Assembly: GCA_023245565.1 (NCBI GenBank)
Contig: JAHFKB010000025.1
Coordinates: 1-13,421 of the forward strand
Origin: an archaeon
GTDB lineage: Archaea > Nanobdellota > Nanobdellia > SCGC-AAA011-G17 > GW2011-AR18
Reading direction: 5' to 3'
DNA length: 13,421 bases
The notes below the pieces were generated by a model. That model was given only the letters and a program-made list of their open reading frames with translations. It did not search any database and was not told the DNA's origin. The translations under genes and the position numbers were made by a program. How positions within the stretch are numbered: position 1 is the stretch's first letter; each line of letters opens with the position of its first letter. This document shows, one piece after another, positions 6,079-13,300 of the stretch.

Positions 6079-6097
6079 AAGATTTTCTGAAAATCTT
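6079..6097. repeat. Perfect 9-bp inverted repeat with 1-nt centre upstream of PCNA
   Basis: AAGATTTTC-T-GAAAATCTT. It lies about 84 bp before the PCNA start and about 55 bp upstream of the other strand's TATA box. As DNA it could be a dimeric regulator site; a 1-nt loop makes an RNA hairpin of full stem length unlikely. The surrounding stretch 6024-6120 holds no gene that I can see. Confidence 0.6.
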
Positions 6098-6148
6098 CTC
6101 AAATCTATGAAACTTCTTTTACTTTATATAAATTCAAATAGACAAAAG

Positions 6149-6157
6149 CTTAAATAT
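6149..6157 (+). promoter_or_regulatory. Proximal TATA box of PCNA
   Basis: CTTAAATAT is centred about 28 bp before the ATG at 6181. A stronger-looking TTTATATA at 6123-6130 would start transcription about 27 nt before the ATG, so two promoters are possible. Confidence 0.5.
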
Positions 6158-6180
6158 CAAAAATTTATTGTTTTCTTACT

Positions 6181-6924
6181 ATGAAATTGACGTTAACAGA
6201 ACCAAGATATCTTAAAGATAGTATACTAATAATTTCTGAACTTGTTAATGAAGTAAATATTAAAATGTTTAAGGATAGAATTGAATTGGTTGCTATGGAT
6301 CCTGCTAATGTTGCCATGGTTGTTTTTAAATTATTAGGGAGTGCTTTTGCAGAATATAGTGTTGATAAAGAAAGAACAATTGGTGTAAATTTAATTAATT
6401 TGACTCAAATCTTGAAAAGAGTAAAGCCTACAGATATACTTACCTTAGAACTTGATGATACTAAAAATAAATTATTTTTAACATTAAAAGGTGTAACAAC
6501 TAAAAAATTTGAATTAGGATTATTAGATATAGAAGAGAAAGAACAGAAAGTTCCTAATCTGAAATTTAATGCTAAAGTTGAGACTAATACACTAATGTTT
6601 AATGATGCTATTGAAGATATGGATATAATTGCTGATAGTTTAAGTTTTAGTGTTGCTAATGATAAATTTATTATTGAAAGTGAAGGTAATGTAAGCAGTG
6701 GCAGGGTTGAAATTGGTTCTGATGATGAGACTGTTGTTGAGGTAAATGGCAATGTTAATGCTAGATATTCTATAGAATATTTAAAAAAAATAATTAAAGG
6801 AAGTAAATTAACAAATAAAGTTGTTTTAGAATTTGGTCAAGATTATCCTTTAAGAGTTGAGTATATGATATTAGATAAACTTGCTTTGCAATTTGTTTTA
6901 GCACCTAGAACTCCAACAGAATAA
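6181..6924 (+). CDS. pcn: DNA polymerase sliding clamp (PCNA)
   Basis: 247 residues, normal length. PCNA forms a homotrimeric ring (some archaea use heterotrimers) that tethers DNA polymerase, FEN1 and ligase to DNA. Diagnostic parts: AMDPANVAMV at about 38-47, the end of domain 1; the interdomain connecting loop around 117-130 (DIEEKEQKVPNLKF) that with its flanking hydrophobic pocket receives PIP boxes; the domain 2 start VETNTLMFNDAIEDMDIIADS; and the C-terminus QFVLAPRTPTE with the LAPR element. Positively charged residues face the DNA channel in the expected helices. It is a single gene with its own promoter region, preceded by about 200 bp shared with the divergent toxin-antitoxin unit. 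No other clamp gene is present here. Confidence 0.95.
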   Translation: MKLTLTEPRYLKDSILIISELVNEVNIKMFKDRIELVAMDPANVAMVVFKLLGSAFAEYSVDKERTIGVNLINLTQILKRVKPTDILTLELDDTKNKLFLTLKGVTTKKFELGLLDIEEKEQKVPNLKFNAKVETNTLMFNDAIEDMDIIADSLSFSVANDKFIIESEGNVSSGRVEIGSDDETVVEVNGNVNARYSIEYLKKIIKGSKLTNKVVLEFGQDYPLRVEYMILDKLALQFVLAPRTPTE

Positions 6925-6930
6925 ATATAT
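6923..6930 (+). promoter_or_regulatory. TATA box of the DUF1461/Lit-like gene
   Basis: AAATATAT overlaps the PCNA stop codon and is centred 26.5 bp before the ATG at 6953. Confidence 0.5.
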
Positions 6931-6952
6931 ACTAATTGTTATCTAATATTTT

Positions 6953-7549
6953 ATGAAATTGAATTTAATTTTTATTTCTTTGATTCTTAGTGTTTTTATA
7001 TTGATTTTTAGCACTTTAATTTTAATTTATGATTTTTCATTTTATGAAAAACAAGCTTTTACAAATGGAGTTTATCATAGTTTTGGGAATAAAACATATG
7101 TTGATTCATTATACTTTAATTTAATAAATTATTTTTATCAAGGTAATTTGCAAGGATTTACTGATGAAAGAGAGATTAGTCATTTAGCAGATGTTAAGAG
7201 CTTTATAAAATTACTAGAAGTTTTATTTTTGATTTTATTAATTACTTTAATTTTACTTTTATATTCTTATAGAAATTCATTAAGTTCTATTTTTATGTTA
7301 AGTTTTTTTATGATTTTATTATTTTGCGTTCTATTATTTTTATTTAACTTTATTAATTTTAATTTTTTATTTGATAGTTTTCATAGATTATTATTTATTC
7401 AAGATTCATGGAAATTTTATGAAGGATATTTGCTATTAAGTTTATTTCCTCAACAGTTCTTTATTAATTCTTTAATTAGGATCTTACAATATTCTTTATT
7501 TTTTGGATTTTTTATTTTTAGTCTTGGAATTTTGGTTAAACAAAAGTAA
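6953..7549 (+). CDS. DUF1461 (TIGR01906) family membrane protein, Lit-like
   Basis: 198 residues with four hydrophobic segments at about 4-27, 84-105, 112-139 and 175-194. Two family signatures stand out: EISHLADVK at about 74-82 (family pattern E-x-x-H-M/L-x-D-V-k) and FHRLLFIQDSW then LFPQQFF at about 143-170 (family pattern F-H-x-x-x-F-x-x-x-x-W ... F-P-x-x-F-F). Both histidines, His77 and His144, lie in non-hydrophobic loops predicted on the outside. In bacterial Lit, lipoprotein intramolecular transacylase of this same family, two extracellular histidines carry out acyl transfer from the N-terminal Cys diacylglycerol to its amino group, and these are their likely equivalents. Family membership is read from the motifs; transfer of the Lit reaction to this archaeal protein is inference. 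The following gene is another multi-pass membrane protein. Confidence 0.8.
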   Translation: MKLNLIFISLILSVFILIFSTLILIYDFSFYEKQAFTNGVYHSFGNKTYVDSLYFNLINYFYQGNLQGFTDEREISHLADVKSFIKLLEVLFLILLITLILLLYSYRNSLSSIFMLSFFMILLFCVLLFLFNFINFNFLFDSFHRLLFIQDSWKFYEGYLLLSLFPQQFFINSLIRILQYSLFFGFFIFSLGILVKQK

Positions 7550-7557
7550 TTTAAATT
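7550..7557 (+). promoter_or_regulatory. Possible TATA box of the 7577-8167 gene
   Basis: TTTAAATT touches the upstream stop codon and is centred 23.5 bp before the ATG at 7577. The spacing is shorter than for the other genes, so this is the weakest promoter call; co-transcription with the preceding gene is equally possible. Confidence 0.35.
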
Positions 7558-7576
7558 AGTTTTCTGTATTTTTAAT

Positions 7577-8167
7577 ATGGGTTTTTTTGATAAACTGGCA
7601 GTAAATAAAAAATTATTATTTATATTATTGTTATTAGATACTTTTGGTTTTTGTTTTGCTTTCTATACTTATTGGAGGAGTATTTTATTTTATGTTTCTC
7701 TAGGTAAATTTTATTTAGTTCCTTTATTTATGATTAGTTTCTGGATGTTTTTTTTACCTGCAATATTACTTTTATATATCTTATTAAAGAAAAGAGTTCC
7801 TGAATTCTTAGGTGGTTTTACTTTTGTTTATTTGATTACTTATGGTTTTGGTTCTTTTATTTTTTATCCTTTATTTATGATTTTTATTAGGGGGCTTACT
7901 CGTTATCATCTTTGGAATGTTTTTGCACATCTTTTTGTAGCATTACAAGCTTTTATATTTTTAAAATATATTAAGAAACCACATGAAGATTATATTATAA
8001 TTATTGGATTTTTATTCTTAATTAAATTTTATTTAGATTTATTTCAGGGCACTTTTCTATATTTTGTAGATAATGTATTTCCTCTCTGGCTTAAGTTAAT
8101 CTTAATCTTGATAATGTTTTCTTTGTTGTTCTTATCACTTTATTTATTAAAAAAATTTAGTAAATAA
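7577..8167 (+). CDS. Six-pass membrane protein, possibly DUF1405-like
   Basis: 196 residues with six hydrophobic segments at about 13-33, 45-69, 77-104, 112-132, 139-156 and 170-191. The start MGFFDKLAVNKK and end KKFSK are positively charged, suggesting that both termini are cytoplasmic. Features such as TFGFCFAFYTYW near the first helix, a YGFGSF segment, NVFAHLFVALQA and DLFQGTFLYFVDN recall DUF1405 proteins (about 200 residues, six helices, unknown function), but the resemblance is weak and I would not name it firmly. It lies 27 bp downstream of the DUF1461 gene on the same strand. One CGT arginine codon occurs here, unusual for this window. No catalytic motif is evident. Confidence 0.75.
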   Translation: MGFFDKLAVNKKLLFILLLLDTFGFCFAFYTYWRSILFYVSLGKFYLVPLFMISFWMFFLPAILLLYILLKKRVPEFLGGFTFVYLITYGFGSFIFYPLFMIFIRGLTRYHLWNVFAHLFVALQAFIFLKYIKKPHEDYIIIIGFLFLIKFYLDLFQGTFLYFVDNVFPLWLKLILILIMFSLLFLSLYLLKKFSK

Positions 8168-8206
8168 TTTTGTTATTGAAATATTTGCGGGAAATTTTTA
8201 GTAAAA

Positions 8207-8214
8207 TATATAAA
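8207..8214 (+). promoter_or_regulatory. TATA box of the AbrB/PIN toxin-antitoxin unit
   Basis: TATATAAA is centred 26.5 bp before the ATG at 8237, so the antitoxin mRNA should begin at or within a few bases of the ATG. Confidence 0.65.
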
Positions 8215-8215
8215 C

Positions 8216-8238
8216 TTGTTTATACATTGTTTATACAT
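8216..8238 (+). promoter_or_regulatory. Operator-like 11-bp tandem direct repeat at the start of the AbrB/PIN unit
   Basis: TTGTTTATACA occurs at 8216-8226 and again at 8227-8237, head to tail, with one further T shared at 8238. One unit is about one helical turn, so two protein subunits would sit on the same face of the DNA. The second copy runs into the antitoxin ATG (8237-8239). Probable autoregulation site for the AbrB-type antitoxin. Confidence 0.6.
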
Positions 8239-8455
8239 GGAAATCCAAAGTAAAATAAGAAAATGGGGCAATTCTTATGGTATTTTATTATCTAGAGAAG
8301 TTTTAGATAATGAAAATCTTCATGAAAATGATGAAGTTTTAGTTAATGTTAAAAGTAAAAAAGCAGATCTTAGTGGTTTGTTTGGGATATGTAAATTTAA
8401 AAGACCAACAAAAGAAATTATAAAAGAAATAAAAGAGGGATATAATGACTTCTGA
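8237..8455 (+). CDS. AbrB/MazE-type antitoxin (VapB-like)
   Basis: 72 residues. The N-terminal part QSKIRKWGNSYGILLSREVL (about 4-23) followed by LHENDEVLVNV is the typical AbrB/SpoVT swapped-hairpin DNA-binding domain. The C-terminal end FKRPTKEIIKEIKEGYND is a charged helix of the type that wraps around and blocks a PIN toxin. The ATG at 8237 is preferred to an upstream in-frame TTG at 8216 because the TATA box lies 26.5 bp before the ATG and the TTG would fall inside the operator-like repeat. It overlaps the PIN toxin gene by 11 bp, the classic antitoxin-first arrangement. It probably binds the 11-bp tandem repeat at its own start. Confidence 0.88.
   Translation: MEIQSKIRKWGNSYGILLSREVLDNENLHENDEVLVNVKSKKADLSGLFGICKFKRPTKEIIKEIKEGYNDF
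8435..8438 (+). promoter_or_regulatory. Shine-Dalgarno site of the first PIN toxin
   Basis: GAGG (within AGAGGGAT) lies 6 nt before the ATG at 8445, inside the antitoxin gene. It supports this start and translational coupling. Confidence 0.6.
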
Positions 8456-8819
8456 ATTTTTTTATGATAGTTATGCTATTATAGAATATTTTAATGGGAA
8501 TGTTTTATTTTTAAATTATTTTAAAGATTATAATGGTTTTACATCATTATACAATATTATGGAAGTTTATTATAGTGTTTTAAGGGAAAAAGGAGAAACT
8601 AAAGCTGATGAAATTTTAAATACATTGAAAACAATAGTTGTATATCCAGATTTAAATTATGTTAAAGAATCTATGAAATTTAGATTAGAACATAAGAACA
8701 AGAAACTATCTTACACTGATTGTATTGGTTATATTATGGCAAAAAAATTAAAACTAAAATTTCTTACTGGAGATGAAGGTTTTAGAAATTTACCAGGTGT
8801 TGAGTTTGTTAAGAGTTAA
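8445..8819 (+). CDS. PIN-domain ribonuclease toxin (VapC-like), partner of an AbrB antitoxin
   Basis: 124 residues, normal for a single PIN domain. All four acidic residues expected at the metal site can be placed: Asp8 (FFYDSYAII), Glu40 (NIMEVYYS), Asp92 (SYTDCIGYIMA) and Asp110 (FLTGDEGF). VapC toxins cleave tRNA or rRNA in a Mg2+/Mn2+-dependent way, so this protein should be catalytically intact; its target cannot be told from the sequence. Here the first active-site residue reads DSYAI rather than the commoner DTN/DSS form. Translation should be coupled to the antitoxin through the 11-bp overlap and internal Shine-Dalgarno site. A T-rich tract at 8820-8838 follows the stop. Confidence 0.88.
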   Translation: MTSEFFYDSYAIIEYFNGNVLFLNYFKDYNGFTSLYNIMEVYYSVLREKGETKADEILNTLKTIVVYPDLNYVKESMKFRLEHKNKKLSYTDCIGYIMAKKLKLKFLTGDEGFRNLPGVEFVKS

Positions 8820-8838
8820 TTTTATTTATTTTTTATTA
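8820..8838 (+). terminator. T-rich terminator of the AbrB/PIN unit
   Basis: TTTTATTTATTTTTTATT begins directly after the TAA at 8817-8819. It is richer in T runs than the other intergenic segments and precedes a new promoter. Confidence 0.4.
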
Positions 8839-8871
8839 AGAATATTTTCTAAATGATTAAAATTAGTAAAG

Positions 8872-8879
8872 TTTATATA
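8872..8879 (+). promoter_or_regulatory. TATA box of the RHH/PIN toxin-antitoxin unit
   Basis: TTTATATA centred 38.5 bp before the ATG at 8914, predicting a leader of about 11 nt. A Shine-Dalgarno-like AGTGAT at 8903-8908, five bases before the ATG, fits that short leader. Confidence 0.6.
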
Positions 8880-8892
8880 TGTGCATACACAT
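8879..8892 (+). promoter_or_regulatory. Inverted repeat ATGTG-N4-CACAT next to the TATA box
   Basis: Perfect 5-bp arms at 8879-8883 and 8888-8892 with a 4-bp spacer, abutting the TATA box and lying before the predicted start site. RHH antitoxins usually bind short inverted or direct repeats in this position, so it is a candidate operator. Confidence 0.45.
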
Positions 8893-8913
8893 TAATACAT
8901 TTAGTGATCAAAT

Positions 8914-9135
8914 ATGTCAAATATAACTGTAAGTGTGCCTGAAGATTTGAAGATAGAATTGCAAAAACATGTTGAAGTTAATTGGAGTGCAGTAATAAGA
9001 AAAGCTATGCAAGATTACTTAAGAAAATTACATATAGCAGAATCTATTGGAATTAAAAGTAAATTAACAAAGAAAGACATAGAAGAATTAGATAATTTAG
9101 TTAAAAAAGGCATAGCAAAATACCATAAATTATAG
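8914..9135 (+). CDS. vapB: Ribbon-helix-helix antitoxin (VapB)
   Basis: 73 residues. SNITVSVPEDLKIELQKH at 2-19 is the RHH strand and first helix, and VNWSAVIRKAMQDYLRKL at about 22-39 the second helix, a standard archaeal VapB pattern (T-V-S-V-P-x-x-L-x-x-x-L, then W-S-x-V-I-R). The acidic/basic C-terminal helix after LTKKDIEELDNLVKKG would inhibit the PIN partner. The stop codon TAG shares its G with the GTG start of the toxin gene (TAGTG), so the toxin is probably translated by re-initiation. It lies 94 bp after the previous toxin-antitoxin unit. Confidence 0.9.
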   Translation: MSNITVSVPEDLKIELQKHVEVNWSAVIRKAMQDYLRKLHIAESIGIKSKLTKKDIEELDNLVKKGIAKYHKL

Positions 9136-9554
9136 TGATATTTATTATAGATACTAATATTTTATTCTCTGCTTTAGTCAAAGATAGTGAGACTAGAAAA
9201 ATATTAATAAACCCGCCATTTTTATTATTTGCTCCAGAAAACATAATTACTGAAATAATAAAATATGAAGATTTAATTATTGAAAAATCTGGATTTACAA
9301 AAACAGACTTTGAATTATTATTTGAATTTCTTATAGAAAATATTAATATTGTTGAAAAAGAGGAGTATATTAGTAATTTGGAGAATGGTAATAGAATTAT
9401 GGGAGATATTCATAAAGGTGATGTGCCTTTTATTGCATTGGCTCTTTCTATAATAAATGATGGAATTTGGAGTGAAGATAAACATTTTGAGAAACAAGAT
9501 AAAGTAAAAATTTGGAAAACTAAAGACATTATAAATTTTATAAATAAGAGCTAA
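9135..9554 (+). CDS. vapC: PIN-domain ribonuclease toxin (VapC)
   Basis: 139 residues, GTG start overlapping the antitoxin stop by one base; no Shine-Dalgarno site is seen, in keeping with coupled re-initiation. Acidic metal-site residues are all present: Asp6 (IIDTNILFSAL), Glu40 (NIITEII), Asp96 (GDVPFIALAL) and Asp115 (IWSEDKHF). The D-x-P-F-I-A-L-A-L plus W-S/T-x-D-K-x-F signature is that of the archaeal VapC branch. The GTG start is chosen because it puts the first catalytic Asp at the usual position near residue 6, and no ATG occurs before the motif. It is quite different from the PIN protein at 8445-8819, so the two units are not a recent duplication. Confidence 0.9.
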   Translation: MIFIIDTNILFSALVKDSETRKILINPPFLLFAPENIITEIIKYEDLIIEKSGFTKTDFELLFEFLIENINIVEKEEYISNLENGNRIMGDIHKGDVPFIALALSIINDGIWSEDKHFEKQDKVKIWKTKDIINFINKS

Positions 9555-9573
9555 TTTTAATTAGACAAAAAGA

Positions 9574-9581
9574 CTTAAATA
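9574..9581 (+). promoter_or_regulatory. TATA box of the pilin-like/giant surface protein operon
   Basis: CTTAAATA preceded by AAAAAGA is centred 26.5 bp before the ATG at 9604. No second promoter is evident before the overlapping gene at 10362. Confidence 0.6.
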
Positions 9582-9603
9582 ATCACTAGGATCAATATAA
9601 TAT

Positions 9604-10365
9604 ATGCAAAAAAGAGGGCAGGTAAGTGTTTTTGTTATAATTGGAATAGTAGCAATTGCTGCTGTAATTTTTGTATTTTTATTGTTTAGAGGTTTTCAAG
9701 AAAAAGCTAGAGAAGTTACTAATCCTCAAGAATATTTGAAGTCTCAAATAGGTGATATTAAAAAAGTTTTAAATAATTGTATTGAAGATAAGACTAAAGA
9801 AGCTTTAAATAAAATTTCTTTACAAGGCGGACATTTAAATCCAATTAAATATACTAATTATTATGGAAATAAAGTTTCTTTTTTATGTTATAAAATTAAA
9901 GATAATGAAGATTGTTATAATATGATGTTTACTAGATCTGAGATTAGTGATGAGATAAAACCTTACTTAGAAACAAATATTAAAAAATGTATGAATGATG
10001 GTTTAAATGCATTTAGAGATAAAGATTATAAATTAACAAGTGGAAGTTTTAGTTTTGATTTAGAATTTAATGATGAAGTTCTTTTAGTTAATGTTATTTA
10101 TCCTATTACTTTGACTAAAGGAAAAATAATCCAGGTACAAGATAGATTTAGTAAACAAACTAAAACTAATTTTTGGAAATTTTCAAATTTAGCTTCTGAA
10201 ATAGTTTCTTATGAAGCAAGAGGAGAAAATTATGATGTTGCTGAAGAAAGTCCTAAGAATTTATATTTTGAAATAGGAAGAACTGGAATTGAAAATGGAA
10301 ATTTATATACTTTAGTTTCAAGATTAAATAAAAATGAGGTATTTTATTTTGCTGTTGAAAAATGA
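9604..10365 (+). CDS. Type IV pilin-like membrane-anchored surface protein
   Basis: 253 residues. The N-terminus MQKRG then QVSVFVIIGIVAIAAVIFVF resembles an archaeal class III (prepilin) signal: a short basic leader, Gly5, and a hydrophobic helix directly after the putative cleavage point between Gly5 and Gln6. The Glu at +5 of many pilins is absent, as often in archaeal pilin-like proteins. The rest is a hydrophilic domain with a few cysteines (NNCIED, FLCYK, EDCYNM, KKCMND) and a predicted beta-rich second half (GSFSFDLEFNDEVLLVNV). Without cleavage it would be an N-terminally anchored exported protein. Its stop overlaps the start of the giant cysteine-rich gene by ATGA, so the two are translated together and probably act in the same surface structure. 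The exact family is not recognised. Confidence 0.8.
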   Translation: MQKRGQVSVFVIIGIVAIAAVIFVFLLFRGFQEKAREVTNPQEYLKSQIGDIKKVLNNCIEDKTKEALNKISLQGGHLNPIKYTNYYGNKVSFLCYKIKDNEDCYNMMFTRSEISDEIKPYLETNIKKCMNDGLNAFRDKDYKLTSGSFSFDLEFNDEVLLVNVIYPITLTKGKIIQVQDRFSKQTKTNFWKFSNLASEIVSYEARGENYDVAEESPKNLYFEIGRTGIENGNLYTLVSRLNKNEVFYFAVEK

Positions 10366-13300
10366 AAACTAAAAATTTAATTTTATTATTGATCTCTTTA
10401 TTAATATTTTTATTAGCTGTAATTGTAATTAATGCTGAAGGTTGCTGTGTTAGAACTAATGGAAATCAATATTGTGTTAGTGAAAAAGATGGAGCTTTAC
10501 AAAGTAATTGTGAAAAGGGTTTATGGTTTAGTGAATCTTGTGATAAAATACCTGAGTGTGGTGATAAAGGGTGTTGTTATATTGATAATGGTTGTAATGA
10601 TGAAGTTCTTAAACTTAAATGTCAAAATAATCAAGGTAAACCTAGTAAATCTAAATGTTCTGAAACTGAAGAATGTAAGAGAATTTGCTGTAAAGTAGAT
10701 TTAGGATATTTGTATGTTAAACAAAGTGAATGTGATAAATTAAGTGGAAGTGCTGAAGATAAAGATGAATTTGATTGCAAAGCTTTGAATTATGGTATTG
10801 ATGGTGAAAGAGTTTGTTGTGTTAAAGATGATGGAAGTTGTATTAGATTAACAAGTGATAAATGTGATGGAACTCCCTATAAAGGATTTTTATGTAAAGA
10901 TGCTCCTTGTAATCCTAAGTGTGAAACTAAAACTAAAATTGATAGAGGAGATTTGAAAATTCCTGAAGAAGCAGGTAAATTATTTTGGTATGATAGTTGT
11001 GGAAATCCAGAAGAAATAGTTAAAGAAAGTGATTCTATAGAAGATTTTAAAAAATTAGGTTATGATAAATCATTTGATGGAGATTGTAGTAAAGATCCTT
11101 CTAAAGTTATGAGTTTTAAAAAAGATGGATTGATTACTTGTGCTGATTTAGTTTGTAATAAATTATGGGATAATCCTTATACTGATGAAAATCATAATGG
11201 AAAATTAAATGATGATAGTTTTTTTGAATTTGGTGGAGCTAAAAGAGATTTTAGATATAATGGAGAAAGTTGGTGTGAATATATGCAAGCTAAAGTTGGG
11301 CCTGGTTTAGATTTACCTGGAACTAGACATTATAGACATTATTGTGATAGTGGGTTTGAAAAAGTTGATGTAAAAGATAATGGTAGAGAAGATATTTGTG
11401 TTGAAAAAGTTGTTAATGGAATGACTAAAGCAGAATGGATTTTTAATGATGCCGGTGTTTGTTTAGAATGTAATGATCAGGATATTGTTAATGCTGGCAA
11501 TTCTAAAGTATGTTGTGAACAAGCTAGAAATCAAAAAGTTCCTTGTACTTATATTGAGAGAAAAGCTATTTATAAAGATAAAATTGCACTATTATTTTTT
11601 AAAGAGGTTTTTGATCAATTAATTAAGATGAACGAAGAAGTTAATAGTTATGATGTAAAATATAAAAAATTAAAATATTTAAAAGATGGTAAAACTGTTA
11701 GAGAAGAGAATTTTGATAGTGTTATTGAAGGACTTAATGATCCTATGTGTAAAGATGTTAAGGTTGGTTGGAGAGATGCCTCAAATAATACTGCCCTTTG
11801 TAGTTTGTTCCTTAGAAACCCCTCTAGGGGAACTTATGAATTAGTCGTAAGTGGTAAAGGTTGTGTTAAATTAACAGGAATATGTTCTAATAATATAGAC
11901 ATTAGTCTCGGAGTCTTTGATTTAGGTCCTATTTCTAATGAAGTTTGTCTGCCTTTAGTTCCTCCATCTGGAAAAGAATTTTGTAAGAGTTTTTCTAAAT
12001 ATGGTTTTGATAAAACAACCCCCTATGTTTCTCATAATTATTATTATAACACTCCTTACAATGGTTTTGGTTTAGGTAAAGAATGTGATGGTACTGAGGA
12101 ATGTCTTAAATTATACATTGCTAATGTATTAAAATATGGTTATACTATTCCTGCCACTTCTGTTGATTATTCAGCAGATGCATCTAATATGCCTAGAGAT
12201 ACTAATTTAGGTATTCCTAGATTTATTTATGACGATATTAATTCTTTATGTAAAGGCTTTGGTGATTGTGGGTATTCTTCAGATTTATTAGGTAATTTTA
12301 ATACAATGACTAAATTTGATAATGAACCAAATAGTATATGCTATGCTGTATCAAATAACGATAAAGCATGCTATGTTCTCATTGATTCTGATTATGGGAA
12401 TATTTCTTCTGCTAAATATTCTAATTTGAAAAAAGGAAAAGTTGTAACTCCTAATAATTTTATTCCAGAAGGTGTATTTTTCTTTTTACCATTCTCTTTA
12501 TTTAAGAAAAAAAAATTATTTAGTAAGAAACAATTGATTTATTTTTTATTAATTTTATCTATTATACTTGCGGGTTGTGAGGGTAGTTATGAAATTAATT
12601 ACCCAGTTCCTCCTAATAGTTATTTAAAATGTGGTGAATGGTTTCCTTCTTCAGGTGCTACAGAATGTTGGAGGTGTAATGAGAAAATGAGTAAAGGAGG
12701 ATTATTACCTGATGTAGATTTAAATGATTCAACAGGAAAACCTTATTATAAATGTACAAAAGAATTGTGTTATAGTTTAGGGATTGATACTCAACAATGT
12801 ATATTTCAACAAAATGATAAAGGAAGTTATTGTGCACCTGTTACTAACTTTCAAGTTCCAACTATAGAATTTTTAAATGCTAAATTTATTTGTAGTAGTA
12901 ATGAACCTGGGGATTGTTCTGATAAAAATTTTAAAATTGGAGATCAACCTAGTGGTGCTTCAATAGAGATTCTTGGTAAATTAGAATCTGGGATGTTGTT
13001 AGAAGTTAAATTTAAAACTAAAGGTGATATTAAAATTAAAGATTCTAATTCTGTAAAACAAGATATAGCTACTATGTGTTATTCGAGTAAAACTAGAGAA
13101 ACAGAAAAAGGAGTACTTAAAAATAATCAACCAATTGATTTAGGTATAGAACATATTATTAAAATTCCTTTAGTTCCTAAACCAGACTCTCAAAATGTTT
13201 TTATTCAGTGTGATAATTTAGCTCCTAAAACAGAACATAGTAATCCTGCTGAGATTAAATTTACTGTTGCAAAACAAGAAGATGTTGGTTCACCAGGAAT

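Noticed and set aside
6405..6752. Minus-strand 115-codon frame inside pcn
   Set aside because: Opposite the well-conserved PCNA coding sequence; no independent signal.
8216..8236. Upstream TTG start for the AbrB antitoxin
   Set aside because: Would add residues encoded by the operator-like repeat and place the start only about 5 bp from the TATA box.
10432..10698. 88-codon frame in another phase at the start of the giant gene
   Set aside because: Low-complexity Val/Lys/Leu translation produced by reading cysteine-rich codons out of phase; the in-phase frame from 10362 is continuous for 1020 codons.
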